Positions 24,895 through 39,807 of a DNA stretch of 64,000 nucleotides are shown piece by piece; positions within the stretch are counted from its first letter, which is position 1, and the number at the start of each line of letters is the position of its first letter. This DNA is from Elysia crispata (taxonomy: Eukaryota > Mollusca > Gastropoda > Plakobranchidae): positions 246,001-310,000 of the forward strand of contig JAWDGP010002410.1 in assembly GCA_033675545.1 (NCBI GenBank), given 5' to 3'. The notes below the pieces were generated by a model, which was not told where the DNA came from, made no database searches, and saw only the letters and a list, made by a program, of their open reading frames with translations. Position numbers and translations under genes: made by a program.

Positions 24895-27440
24895 ATGAGC
24901 TTTGTTCAATTTTCAGATTAATAATTACATGGATTTTTTTTTCGTTATTGATTGTACAAAGAAAAAAAAATAAATTAATTATCATGAAAATTATATGTCT
25001 CAGCCTCTATTATAATTCTCCCACCTTCATTTACATTTAAAAAACAAGTCGGTGCTTTGAGGAGGGGGAGGGAGAGGAGGAATAGACCACAAACGAGTAT
25101 CTTGTTGTTTTTAATCATCCCTTTGAGTTTTTGTTATGCACAGGATTTTTAATCTCAATTTTAAGCTTGAATTTCAAGTCTGCTATAGAAAGGTTGTTTT
25201 AGTATCAATTCTTTTGCTCATACTGCATAATTAATTCTTAACCTTTTTTTTTGTCCATTAATAAGCTCAATGCTTTTTTCTTTTGTCCACATTAGGCTTG
25301 ATACAGAATCTCATTCTGAGTTGAGGAAAGAACTGCTACAGGTTAAAACTTAAAGTTAGTTAGGTCAGTTATTAAAAAGCATAGATTATTTTATTTGGAG
25401 CAAAAATGATTCCACTTTTGCGTGCAATTGAACAAGTTAGTAAGCTTGGAAGATGGATATGATTTCCATGGTCTGAGATTTATCTAATGATTCAAGGACT
25501 GTATCTTGATGATAATTGTTGTGTTATAACAAAGTCCATTTTGTATCAAAACACCTAGGAAGGATTCATTGCAGTAGTCACAAAATATATGATATATGCG
25601 TACACTATTGAGACATTATGCCTTTTCTAAAGAACTTTTTCTTGACTTTACAATGGAAACATGACCTCATAATTATTTTTACTATTAATTGATATAAGCC
25701 CTTATGAATCTTAAACACCTAGCTTTTAAAATATTAAGGAATATCCTTAGCTTTTACAAATTTTTCTTGTAAGTCATTTTCATGTGTCAGAAAGAAGCTA
25801 ATGAGTTTTTGGTTAAATGAAATTGAAGTCACCCATAAGTAATTCTTTTTGTAGCTCATTATGCAGGTCTCTTGCTGCCTAGTGAGGAGTATGGTTTTCT
25901 TAATACCATTTGTGCATTTTATGAAAATAACAAACTCAGCCATGAACACCAAGCATATTTGCCTCATACCAATCCAAAAGAGTCACTTAAAAGAATTTGT
26001 ATCTAGAAAAAGAGAATTCAAATTTTATTTTCCCTTCTTTTTCAAAAACATAACTTGTGTTTAGACAAATATGGAGGTTTCATGCAGTTCTTACCATTTC
26101 TAAGTGTCAAAAAATGCTTTGCTTTAAATATAAAAACGTCTTTGTAAAAATGGCACCTTTAGTTCATTCAAAACTGAACAAAGCAGTTAATTCATATTTC
26201 ATTTTTTGAAAGGAAAATATTTATTTAATTAGACTCATTTATAACAGAATCTTCATGTAGAGATTTTTTAGTGCTCATTTCACATGCTGAGGGACTCTAG
26301 CTTCGTTATATTATTCATGTTGGATTCTGAGATCTTATACTGACTCAGTGGAGCATGGCTAGGTACAAAGTGCCTCTCCTGAAAAGTGAAATCATTTTTT
26401 ATCCCTGGTGATTCCCTCTTTGCATCTTTATGTCTTATATTTTTATGCCAAATTCATAACTCTAATTTTCCAAACAATCTGCCCTCATCTGTACAAAACC
26501 ACTTCCTTTCTTGAAATCTATAAAACATTGAACAGACCACAACTTTACAAAACTTTTGTGGTATCCCATTTCTAGATTTTATTTGAATGAATTTCAGCTA
26601 TTAACCAACAATGTCAATAATACGAGCTATAGATTTCATAGGTCTCTCCTGTAATCAGAGCCAAAGTTTAACACCAACTGTACTGATATTAGTGATACTT
26701 CTTTGAATAAAGAAGCTCTGCCACTATTTACTTAGTTGCGGTCCAGGCTCATAGTCCTTTTCTTAGTTTCATACAACAACCTCCTTTTGCTAATCTTGTG
26801 CAACTAAGGACCAGTTTTCTGTCAGTGTCTGCTAAGCATACCCATCTCTTAAACTTCATAGGAGCTGCTTGCACACAAATTCTACCTATTCTTTTCTGTC
26901 TTTATTTGATTATTGTATTTTAAAGGCAAAAGTATGGGTTTAGCAAAATCTAGAAAAATGAAAAAAAATGTGGGGTGGCCTGCAATTTTTTAGGCTCAAT
27001 GACTAGATTGGAGAAATTGTGATTTGCATATGATCTGAAAGCCCTATCAATTCCCTAAAAAAAAAACAGATTAAATTTTTTAAATATCTTAGCTTACATA
27101 TGACTCGAAATCTAACAAAAGGGTGGGGAATGGGAAACTGAGAAAAACATGTTTTAAGTTAGGGAAAGTTATCTTGCAGAGGTGCAGGTTTCTTCACAAA
27201 AGCACCAATTGTTTTTTTTTTTTTTTATTGCCTTGGGGTTTGATGCTTTTTGACATGACAAAAAATGTATAATTGTATGAGATGCTAAAAAATGGGCAAG
27301 CTTAAAAATTAATTTTCTTTTTTTTTAAATTCTGAAGCCCTATCGCTCTAAAACATTGTTTTCGAACATGAGCCTAAAAATATAGGTCACCGCACAAATA
27401 TATTTACAACAATGAATGATTTAGCAACAGATAACTTGTG

Positions 27441-27500
27441 CCGTGGAGCATTGGCTTTGCAATACAAGGTCCCACTCCTAGTGCCATAATTTGCTGAGTG
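27441..27500 (+). repeat. Possible tRNA-derived SINE remnant
   Basis: GAGCATTGGCTTTGCAATAC followed by AAGGTCCCACTCC resembles the anticodon arm and T arm of tRNA-derived SINEs. The 5' part is degraded and no tail was defined, so this is weak. Confidence 0.3.
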
Positions 27501-29939
27501 ATAGTAATGGCAAAAAGCTGCCATCTTCTTTCTTTATGATTCTTTGGGAAACAAAGGTATAAGAATTTGCTTAAAACTTGAGACTTAAAATCAAATTACA
27601 CAACTCAGGAGGACCCATCTCGAGCCTTAATGGGCCTTAAAAAGACATTCTCAAGCCTGGGACCTAGATTTTCCAAGGCAAGTCGAGGTTGTAGAGAATA
27701 TAAGTATCAAAATAAAATAGATAAAAACAGTTTTGATCATTTTTGTACATGTCGTAGAATCCTTCAAGTAAGTAAATTTGATCTGGAAATTGATTAAACA
27801 TGGAATATTGCCCTTTAATCTTTGATCATAGCTTTTTCTCTTGAAAGTTTCCAAAGAATGAAATGAATCTATTCTTTGTGCAATAAACTTTCATTGCCCA
27901 AACATTGCATTTGCAAGGCATGAAATATTGTAGCAAATCATATTTTAACAAAAAAGGATGGAAAGTTCAATGAAAGTTTACATTTTGTTAAGGATATTCA
28001 GAGGGTAGCTCAATAGAATGCATGTACTACCTGGGCTCTTTGATCTTCAGCTTTGGATGTTATTTAATGTTTCTCATGATTTTTACTTGTTTGGTAAGAT
28101 AAAGCTCAATTGTGACATTGAAAAAATTTGAATATGACTTATTCATTTGCCAATAAACAAGAGTCATTTCAATAATTAATTGGGATCTTATTTTTTTTTA
28201 ACATTATCATTATCAATGAAAACTTAGAATGAAAAAGATCATTTAATTTGTGATTTCATGTATTGAACCCAGTCCACCATGATCTGAACAATTTATTTTA
28301 GCATGGGCTAGTAATAAAAGATTTACAAAAGAAAATTGTTCAATTGATATTGAAATTCTGGAATATCACAATTTTAAAATACTTTGCGATTTGTTTTTAT
28401 ACAAATCTGAACATTGGAGCTCGTCCAATGAAAAAGGTAAAAAAAAGTCTATTCCAAGTTCTTGATTACCCCGCGCTTGATATATGGCCTTGAAGCCTTC
28501 CCAAAGGAATTTTGTGGCTACACATTGTTTTGACTTCTTAATGTCTTTTTAGCACAATTGTTTTCTTGTTGACATAGGTGTAAAATTTTTAGGAAATGTT
28601 CATATATCTGTGGCTTTATAAAATACAGTAAGTATCGTCAGATAACAACCAGACCACCTTTATTGTCAATCACAAGGTTTACATTTTGTATAATCAACTT
28701 TTTTTTTAAGAGAAATTTTGAAAACAGAATGAAAAGCAAAACTATCATTAATAATTTTTACAAAAAGTTTAGCTCTGTGGTGAGATGGTAATTTTACAAG
28801 ATTTTGTCAGGGTGAAGAAAAATGGCATATATTTATTACTTTTATCATATGCACAAATGAGGCTTGTCACAAATTAAAATAATTATCGCTTAGATAGTCA
28901 GGTGTGTATTATTTTCGTGCATATACTACTGATTTTTTGTGCCTCTTTGATTTATTCCTAATTCTTTGATGGCTATCTGTGTATAATTTGAGTGCTAAAA
29001 AAGTAAGGATGTGCGATATTTATTTATCATCATGTCACTGAGGAACTTATATAAATATACTTTTATTGCATGTGGGACCATGAAAAATTGAGGATTTGCT
29101 TGTTCTTTTTATGTTCTGCAATGGAATTGTACAAAAAACATGTTTTTCAACTTACTAAGATAGGTAAGTGAATGTCAGTGCTATGAGTCTTCATGTTAAA
29201 TAAAATGTCTCACTAAAAATATTGATCTGTTTGCTTTTTCTTCACTTTTATTAAAAATGTGATGAAAATATGAAATTGAAACTTTATCCTGCCAAGAATG
29301 TATAAAAACAGTTTTTACTTTGTTCAGAAAATGTAGTGAATGACGAGGGGAAAAGAAGACGATTATTATGAATCACACTAATATGATGGAAATTAAAAGA
29401 AAATGTAACTGAAAGACACATCCAATTGCTAAAAACAAAATGAGGCTGAAATGCTCTCCAAAAACAGTAAAATAAATAAATATAACAGTATGAAATAAAT
29501 TTTGATCCAATGTGAGAGAATCCAGCCAAAGTCACATTTTTCCTATTTTATTACAATACAAGTAATCATATTTAGTTTAAAAATGTGTTATTAATACATA
29601 TATGATTTTTGTATATATGTAACTTTTTAATCCCTAATTTCTACCTTTCCTGATGATAACTAATATTTTTACTTAAACCTGGTTTCCAGTCTAAGTAAGT
29701 CATATATCATATTACTCTTTTGATAACAGACATTGAAATTAAGAACAATGCATTTACCTAAGTTCAAAAGGGAAAATTTGGCGAGGAATTTTAAGATCTG
29801 GAGCACCCATAATAATGTTAAATAGTAAGAAAAAATTTCAAATTTTTTTTTTAAATTAAAAATTCAAACATTAAATCATTTGCAAGACATATGTATTGAT
29901 ACCATTGTGAGATACTTTTAACTCAAAGATGGGATTGTG

Positions 29940-30460
29940 AGATCCATGAATGTGATTAGGCGTTTTTGTTTGCCAAGCGCAGGAATGACATGATCAAACA
30001 GAACCTGCCTTTTATAGTCATTAACCTGAAGAAAGAGAGCTTGCACCACTCATGATCAATATATCAATACTCTTCCAAGTACTTAATTACAATGAGCTTC
30101 ATGCCTATTATGATCTCAAGGAAGGCCAGCATCTTAGGAACTGTAAGCTTGCCCTATGAGACCTAACAGATCAGTTCCCTTTTGAGAGTTGGACTGGCAT
30201 ATCTGTTTCTTCCATGAATGATGTTTGCCACTTTCCCATCAACCACTGTCAGCATCAGAAAATCAGAAGCTGTGTTGTCACTCAGTCCTACTTGGTACCC
30301 ATTTGTACTAGTAAACTCTAGTTTATCAGAAGCATTTGTTCAATCTCCCCAGGCAGTTGAAGAAGGCTCACCTTCAGTCTCATTGATTTCATTGAATAGA
30401 CTTACCGTATATATCAACTTCAATTTGATAAAAATACAGTACCGTCCATGATGTCAGACT
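29940..30460 (-). pseudogene. Decayed piggyBac transposase
   Basis: The minus strand reads, in order, FTSTNGYQVGLSDNTASDFL, VANIIHGRNRYAS and VPKMLAFLEIIIGMKLIVIK, followed by YLEEY, a stop, and GRFCLIMSFLRLANKN. Each piece aligns in order with the intact piggyBac transposase at 3442-5277 (NRYASQTL, IPEMYAFMGLILSMGLIVID, RFCLILSFFHLCNN). It covers only the region before the catalytic core and has several stops. It is an old copy of a related element. Confidence 0.85.
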
Positions 30461-31707
30461 TCCCATTCTCTTGTTGAAATTTAAAAGAATATCTCTGGTA
30501 AACTTATGCCCTCTGCAGTGGGATAGAGAGTATCACAATCCTCCAGATTGAGAACTTTCATCTCAGTATTGAATGCCAGAAAAGCAAGAAGAGAAGACTA
30601 ACAAAAACAAAGCTTCTCTGCCTGGCTTGAATGAATGGATAATAGGCAACAAAGGCCCTAAACAACCTAGAAATGTAAAGTACAATGCCAACTATGGACA
30701 AGCTCTGACATAACAGTGAACTTTCTAATGTACACATATTTAATGCAAACAAGATTGCAGCACATCCAACATCAGCCAAGAGTATCCCAAGCAAACACTT
30801 TCAGTAAGACCAGACCTAGAGTAGTTTCAATAATACCAAATCAGACCAACGTTGGCTCATCATTTCCTTGATAAGCAGTGCACAGAACTTCTCTATTGTT
30901 TAGTTTACAGCAAGAGCAAAACAGTCACTTTCTCAGATATAGCTTGGTTTCACTCCCAATCAAACTTTGTAAGAACCTAAAATGGCCAGATCCAAGGCCC
31001 ATATTACAAGGCTAGGCCCTTGCTCACTCAAAATATTATGGTGATAATAACTACCATCCCATCACCCTATATTTCATGATATTGCCCTTCATGGAAAGAT
31101 TTAAAACTGTATTGAGGTCATTGGTAAACTTTTCAAGAGTAGCCAATCAAATGCTTATACACACTGCCAGATCAGCAATGGGACTGCTTTGGGTGGTCAA
31201 AATGCTTCCTACCAACTCTTGCATAGTGCTGTGCAGCTATGGTAAAAGTGACAAAATACATGGGCTGGGTTTAAAAAAGATTAACAAAATATACAAAGAT
31301 CAAAACAATACATATATTCCATGTTTTTATGTTTGTTCTTTTTTTTTTTTTTAATAAGACTAAGACAGTGTTAAAATATACAAAACAATGTGGGTTCAGT
31401 ATTTGGCGCGGATGGGACCTTTTACCAGAAGTTTTAAAAAGACAGTTATGATACAGTTGCCAAAGTAATCTTGTACAATGTCATTCAGGAATTTTCAAAC
31501 AGTTCAAACAATGAAATGGTGTTTTCAAGCCCTTAATAGACTGCATAATTTATGCAGAGTTACCATGTTCATACTGTAAAAAAATATAAATCAGGAAATA
31601 TTAACAGATTACATTATAGAAGATTATAGATTTTTTCATTGTCATAATTTTCAGTCCTTTTTCTCTGAAACACACACAACCAAAAACATTCCTCCTCAAT
31701 GTCTGTG

Positions 31708-32074
31708 CTAGGACTTCACTGTTGTAGATGTACTAGTTTGCTCTTTTTGCAGACCCTTCTCTTCAATGCTCTCCCTGAACACACGTATATGAACAGCTGA
31801 GTTGTTACGTGTGGTGGTTCGCCCCTCACCCTCATCTGTTTCTGGGATTAGATCATCTGTGAGCTCCACACTGGATGTCTGCACAGCCAGCTGAACTGTG
31901 CCTGCACCTTTTGTTTGCAGCTGGAGAGCCAGATTTATGGCTCTGTTCACTGCTTTTCCCAAGCCGTGGATAATAACCTCATTGCCGGAGTCCAGCAGCT
32001 TCTGGCACCTGCTCTCTTGTGCTTTGAAATGTGTTCTCTCTGACACATACACATCATTTGAACGGAGAGGAAGC
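31708..32074 (-). CDS. POP7: POP7 coding exon 2
   Basis: Residues 22-143 ending TTVKS and TAG. The acceptor TATATATAG lacks a pyrimidine tract, but the join restores RLPLRSNDVYV, as in vertebrate RPP20. An ORF extending upstream to 32187 is intron read-through. Confidence 0.95.
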
Positions 32075-33246
32075 CTATATATAGATATAGATTTGCAGCA
32101 AAGATAAGAATGATTATAGAAAAAAAATGAAGAAAAAAAAAAGAGTCCATTAAATTTCTCCATTTGTTTCCATATTATGAACTTCATCGTTTCATCATCA
32201 GTCTAGAATCACATTTTAAAATTCGTGAAAAAGATGTTTCTCTCAATCACCATATTCAATAGCCATGACGAAAAAAAATTTCACTCTCATTTCTTATCAA
32301 ATTTTAAAACTATTTAACATTAAAACTTTGCTTCTCTATTGGGCACCTCATTCTTAGTTCTACTTCTGATTAAGTTTTTCAGTGAAATGCTGACAAAATA
32401 CACCTTCCCACCTCTGACTCTTTATACTTAAACATTGAGAGTAATTCTGATTCAATTAAACTCTATCATCAACAAAAATCCTATATCTAGTCTTTACCGA
32501 GTTTCCAGGTGGAATAGAGCCACATCACATATCCTTGAAAAAGAAAAACACTGGGTTTTTTTTTTTTTTTTTTAAGTTTCTAAGGTAACAGCTAAAAACT
32601 GAGTCACAAAGAAGGATTATAATGAACTATGTTATTAGCTGATAAACTATTAATGATAGAAAATAAAGGCATAAATCGGTGTGTTTTAGAGAGGCAAGAG
32701 TTAAAAAACCAGTCCAAAACTAAACCTGGTTTACATCCAGGTCTAGATCAAGTCAGATTTGGGTCAGAATGAAAACCTGCTTTCCATTTATATTTTGAAG
32801 TGTACCATATCAGCTTGTTGGTTTTAAACAATCAAGATTTATGTTTATGTGTCTAGTAAAACATTAAAGTTATGAACCTTATCTTATTAATTCAATTTAT
32901 TGAAAAAAAGATAGCCCATTAATTGTAAAGTTAAAATTTACCTTGTAGAGCTCAATATTAAAAAACAGCATAAACCCAAGCAAGCATAGTAATTTTCACA
33001 TAAAAAAATAAACACACAAAAAAAATGTTGCATTTTTCATACCAAGTATTTCACTTGTACCATATATGAAAGTAGCAGGTGTGAAAGATTTCACTATTTC
33101 TTCACTGATCTTTTACAAAACAAAGGATATATTAAAATGAATAAATTAATAGGGTTAAGCATACTAGGAAATATCATATACCTTGGTGGCAAACGTTTGC
33201 GTAACGTATACTCTTCCTCATCTAATTGTCCTCCTGCAGCTTGCAT
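31708..33246 (-). CDS. POP7: POP7 / RPP20, RNase P and RNase MRP protein subunit p20
   Basis: POP7 is a small Alba-fold protein that pairs with RPP25 (POP6) on RNase P and MRP RNA, which process pre-tRNA and pre-rRNA in the nucleus. Two coding exons (33246-33182 and 32074-31708) join through an Arg codon split AG|G and give 143 aa, the normal size. Diagnostic blocks are EEEYTLRKRLPPRLPLRSND, VYVSERTHFKAQ, CQKLLDSGNEVIIHGLGKAV, NRAINLALQLQ and RNNSAVHIRVF. An acceptor-like site (TTTCTATGCAG) ends at 33257, ten bases before the ATG, so a non-coding 5' exon probably lies further upstream. The tail after the Alba domain is rich in Ser, Thr and Lys. Confidence 0.95.
33182..33246 (-). CDS. POP7: POP7 coding exon 1
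   Basis: Residues 1-21 and two bases of Arg22 (MQAAGGQLDEEEYTLRKRLP and onward). It ends CCACCAAG|GTAT. The first residues are poorly conserved in the family, whereas EYTLRKRLP is conserved. Confidence 0.92.
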
Positions 33247-33909
33247 CTTACTTTACCTGCATAGAAAGAAGAGGTTGGTAAAAAATGTGATATATAACTT
33301 TCGTTTCTCTGCATTCTTGAAAGTTTTATTTGTACAGGAATAAAAAAAAGCAAAGTAAATTTCCAAGCTAGCCAGCATGCAAAAATCGGATTTTAGTTTG
33401 TTCTTTTTATCACCTGAAGAGAAAAGTACAAGCCCGTATGTGAACATCTCGACAAAATCAGAGACTAAGTTATTCAAAATTATATTACGGTAAGAAAAAA
33501 AAAATCATCAGAATGGCACTGAAAGCTTGATGTAAGAATCATAGAAGAGAAAATGGAAGTTAAAACTGCCAACTATTGGCTGAAATTAATCTAAATTCTC
33601 CTATGCTAGTTATGCTCTTCTCTTATCTTAAACCCCTGCTGCCACCTTCCTTCCCATTGCACAAAAATTCCAACCTTTCCAAATCAATCTCATTCACTCA
33701 AAGAGCTTCCACATTCAGTTTGAGAATTGTTTTTTTTTTTGCAGGAGGAAAGTAAGACTGTTTTCCATAAGTACAAAAATGAAAAGTTCATGAGGTAAAA
33801 AATTATCAGTAGGCCATCAATTCTAATGAGTTGGTCTGACAGTCTGAATAGGCAGTTTTTTGGTTAGAATTTTATGTCCCCTAAGTTTCTCAAAGAATCT
33901 TTTGGGAAG

Positions 33910-35178
<1,269 letters not shown>

Positions 35179-36173
35179 TTTATATCCCACAGCTTTCTTC
35201 TCTAAGAGAACATTTCCATCTCTATCTTTGAGGAGTCAGTATCTAAAGCATACATTTGTATATTTTATGAGGAATAACCCACTTTATTATTCCTTCATTC
35301 TGTTGGAAATTGAGCACTTAAATGCACTTCTTGATTAGCTTAGTCTAGAATCTTTGAGGAGTTCCTTTTCATCTGTCAGGGTACTGGTCTACAGAGTATT
35401 CAAAAAGTTGTTTTGTACTTTTGATCTGAACGAAAGTTCAGGTCTGGTTCTACTTCTAGGCAGCCCTGGTCTACTTTTCTAACTCTACATGTGAACTGTG
35501 TAACAATTTATTTCAAGTCGCTCTGGTACTGATTGAGTTTATAATAAAATAAATAAATATAAATCCTGATTGTTTACAAGACAAGTTGTACAAGTTCAGT
35601 AGTAGCATCATGGGTATTTTTATCAAATATATCAATATGTGTTAAGCATAGATTCTGATACTTGACATTAAAGTGATGCTTAGATTTTCCTTTTACTTTT
35701 GATGTTTGGTAGTTATATGCAACTCGATTAAAATCTAGATCTAGAGCAGATTATTTGCAAGGTAGTTCTAATGACAAGGAAATTACAAAACTTAAATATG
35801 GTTTCAAATTTGCTTACTCTGTGGCTGATATAATAAAATTCTGTTTAAAAATTCATTTAAAGGAGAATCTAGGAGTACCCTTGCTTCTGTTAAAGGCAAT
35901 TTCTTTGATTAAATACTACTAGAAACTTTTTCCTTAGAGTTAGAGTAAAATGCTGATAAGTGATAATGTATAACTCGCAAAATACAGAGAGAGAACAGGT
36001 AAGAATATCGAAAGTGAAAGTAGGAACATTTCCGATGGTATTCTGTGTTCATTCCAAATTTGACAACAAGATGATGACCTGGAAGGCTCTCAATCTAGTT
36101 TAGATTAAATTAGACCTGAAACTAGATCTAAAGCTAAATCTAGATTCTATCTGGTACTTTCTTGTTCATCATC

Positions 36174-36263
36174 ATGGCCAAATATCAATGTATTGAATGT
36201 GGGTCGGGCGTTGATACTCTGTACAGAGACTATAAAGGAGGAAGCATCAAAATATCTCGTTGT
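36174..36263 (+). CDS. ARV1: ARV1 coding exon 1
   Basis: Residues 1-30 (MAKYQCIECGSGVDTLYRDY and onward to SRC). It carries the first CxxC and the first Cys of the second pair. The donor is GTGAGT, phase 0. Confidence 0.93.
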
Positions 36264-38503
36264 GTGAGTAACGTCGTAGATTCAGATCTTGATCTAGATC
36301 TAGCATTTTCCCTATAAAGTAAGATTAAAAATTTATCAAAATATAGATTCTGAATTATCTTTCTTACCTAGATCTAGATCCCGATCTATGCAATTTTACA
36401 CTCGTTTCATGTGAACCTTTCTCTCTACAGTAGATCTAGCTTTGATTCATTGGTGAAAGGTGTAAAACTATGGGTAAATTTGCAGATATCACCCCCAACT
36501 CCTGTAAACAACTATTCCTTGACTCAAGTGTTTCTTTCGCTTAGATATATGCATTTCTGGTTGTGAAATTGGTCGCGATTAGGTAATTATTAAAGTACAT
36601 AACAATTTAATTCGATTAATTATGACAAATCAGACTCCTTTCATCTAGATCTATGTCCTCTTTTTTGCAATCAGAAAGTAGTGCCCCCGATTCAGGAATT
36701 GTGCTGGGACTGCAGTAGGTAGAGGCTATCTGTCCATGTCAAGCACAAGCGGATTGGTGCTCAGAACTGGGAAAAACGTCAGGAAATAGTGCAAGACAAA
36801 AATGCTAAGACCTATCTTGAAAAGTATTTATTTATGACGAATAAAACCTTATTAAACTCATTAAGGAACATACACTTTTAAAGCTTAAACAAAGTGGGGT
36901 GGATATAGATCTGCAAATTTACCAAACTATGTTCTCCAGGAGACAAATCCTTAACTCCTAAATCAAATGAATTATTGAATACCCTGATTTTTCTTTTGAT
37001 TGGATGTGTAATTGGCTTTTATTTGAGAATGATAAGATTTGCCTCTTGTGCTTGTGGTCTGGCAAGTATGATGCAGTAGCTTTTGGGGTGGGTGTCGATG
37101 ATCAGCAGTAGTATGACATGATATCTTAAAGGCTGGTGTAACTTACTGCTGTCTACCCCTAGAAAGGACCTGTTTAGCAACCTTCTGCACCCTAACTTCA
37201 GGTCTATTTTCTCTCCTGATGACTAATGCCGCCTCTTCTTTCATTCATCTTTCTTGAACCATGAACACAACAGTTGAATTAATCTGATAGTCATAGACAA
37301 GCTTGGTTGGATCTCATATATTAAAAAAGCAAAGCAAAGTATTTTACCTTGAAATCTTATTTTAAAACCATCTTAGATTTACAAGTTTCTGGCTTTCACC
37401 AACTATATTGTTTTGTATTATGGCAAAATAGTACTTTTACATCCATTTTCAAGGAATTAAAGCATACCTACAAGGTGATAACAAGTTTTGTTGCACCTGT
37501 TAAAAAAAAAACAATACCGCAATATACACTGTAATTATAAGCTGATTAACCAAAAAATATTTATTTAATAAAACCTTCAAATTTCCTCACAGCATTATGT
37601 AAACATCACGAGAAAATGATTACCTTTTGTTAGCCTTACATGAGATGGGTGAAAAAATGAAACAAAATTCAGTTTTTGATATACATAGAAAGAATCTTTG
37701 CTTCAATTTTGCAGTTTTTGTTGTTGTTAGTTGTAAGTCCTATAGAATAATAGACCCAAAAGATTTAAAGGCATCAAAATTATGAAATCAAGATTTCAGG
37801 AGGGATTGCAAACAATTTTGTCTTGGGCATTTTAATCTTTGCTTTTCAACCACTATTAGTGAGTTGATTAAGAGAAATTTTCTTTACAATGTGTAATGTC
37901 AGTGTGTTATCTCTACCAAGAATAGTTCATGATTTTTATTTTTTAACTGAAATTTTTCAAATATAAAATTTTGGAATATTGAACTGATTTAAAGATAAAT
38001 GAAAATGTATGCTTTCCTGTCCTTTAAAAAGGGTAAGGACTGCAGACACTTACGAATTAGGACTCAAACTTTGAAACTATTAAACTTCATACATTGGAAA
38101 CCTTTCACCTTTTACAATCTTTTTTAGTTCTTTGTTCATTCATGGTGAACTATTGTGATTAAATTTTCAGATTATAGATCTGTTCGACTTTTTAACGACT
38201 CAAAATAAGATAGAGATAAAATCTCAATGAAGTGGCATTCAAGTTTTTTTTTAATAAGTTTTCATAGCTTTATGAGATATATTATAATGTTCAAGAAGAA
38301 TCAAAGGGAGCTATTGAGCAAAGTTGAATACAAGGAAAAAAAGGAGAAGAGGAGAGTGAAAAAAGTTTGATCTATTCTAAATATTGTTAAAAAATGAGCT
38401 TTTGAAGCAGTTAGCATACAATTTGCATTGTAAACCAACAACAGAAAGAGACTCTCTCTCTCTCTAGCTCTCTTTCCCTCTCTCTCTCTCTCTCTTTCTC
38501 TCT

Positions 38504-38578
<75 letters not shown>

Positions 38579-39761
38579 CAGTATTCAACAAAATAGAGAT
38601 ATATGATGAGAAATTAATTTAAGAATTCAAAAATGCTGCTCAAAATGCCATCTACCGTATTCGCTCCAATAGTAGCGCCGGGCGCGTGAAAATGAAGAGG
38701 GGGAGTGCGTCTAAAGGAATGTTTTCGATGACTTTCTTCAAAGACAAAGTGCCGCCGTTTCCGCCGTCGCCCCCCCCCCCCTCTAGTTAGTTTTAGAGTG
38801 CCATGGTTGGGTGAAGAAAGTGACGCGTCATTCGAGTCCGATGACTACGAGGACTGCAATAGTCCAGGACATTAACCTCAGACGCCTTAGTACTGACTTT
38901 GACATCCCCAATTTGAGATGACAATTGCAGTACCATAGTCATTCATTGTTTACATGTGTTGTCTGTTGTTATCATCAGATCTATCGCTTAATAAATGTTT
39001 TGAGTTTGAGTTTAATAAGAATCTTTTGTTCTCGAAAGTGGTGTTTTTAAGTGTTGCTTGGATGGGAAAGGGGGGGGGGGGGCGTTTATTAGAGATGGCG
39101 CTACTAATGGAGGGAATACGGTATGTATCTTATCAGTAGATCATGTATTGTAAACATTTATGATTTTTAGAACAGCTATATCATCACTGTCTCTTTGCTG
39201 TCTTCATAATTCAATAGATAAAAATCACCATATGATAAAAAGCAATGTTTGATTTTATAAATGCTATACAGGCTATGTATTCTGGATAAAGATTGTCTAT
39301 TACATCACACGATTCACATCACCAATAGTGGTACATAATAGTTGTTTTCACCTTTGAAGCCTTTCAAAAGGACAAGTTTTAAAGTGTTAATCAATACACT
39401 GTACACGTTTGTGAACAAAAATTAAGCCTTCAAGGTGATAAGGAAAGATCAAGTAGAAGATAATGTGTTGTAAATTGGTGCATAAAACTTATTCTCACTT
39501 TTTTCTTCTCACATTTCCCAGATATCCTGTGGTAATGTGGCAGACAAGTATGTAGAATATGATTCAGTGATAATAATATTAGATGCACTCCTACTTCAAC
39601 GACAAGCCTACAGACACTTGCTCATAAACAAAAGAAGTGATGTGAGCTGCTCGATATTTTTCTGGGTTGCATTTTGTTATAAGATTTGAGTAAAAGGGCT
39701 ATTCTATCTCTTCATCCCATTTTCTGCTTCTTATGTATCTTTCACTTTATACTTCTCCTTC

Positions 39762-39807
<46 letters not shown>

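Larger units (their letters stand above)
24900..31707. other. Intergenic region between PPP1R21 and POP7
   Basis: A 6.8 kb AT-rich stretch between the convergently transcribed genes PPP1R21 (+) and POP7 (-). The only clear content is a decayed piggyBac transposase near 29940-30460; a weak tRNA-like SINE remnant is possible near 27441-27500. Part will be 3' UTR. Confidence 0.65.
36264..39521 (+). other. ARV1 intron 1
   Basis: A 3.3 kb intron containing AGATCTAG words near its start, a (CT)n array (38453-38576) and a pogo-type element (38653-39123). No other gene is seen; an open stretch near 37000-37100 has no firm match. Confidence 0.65.

Noticed and set aside
30540-31300. Open stretches next to the decayed piggyBac copy (78 and 92 codons)
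   Set aside because: Neither could be aligned to piggyBac or any other family; they may be part of an older insertion but nothing supports it.
31947-32187. Extension of the POP7 exon 2 ORF upstream to 32187
   Set aside because: The extra residues (FFFSSFFFYNHSYLC-like) are intron sequence; splicing to 33182 restores the conserved RLP sequence.
36660-37340. Possible transposon coding remnant with DKICLLCL and FSFDW
   Set aside because: The zinc-finger-like pattern is too short and stops are frequent; no ordered similarity to a family could be shown.
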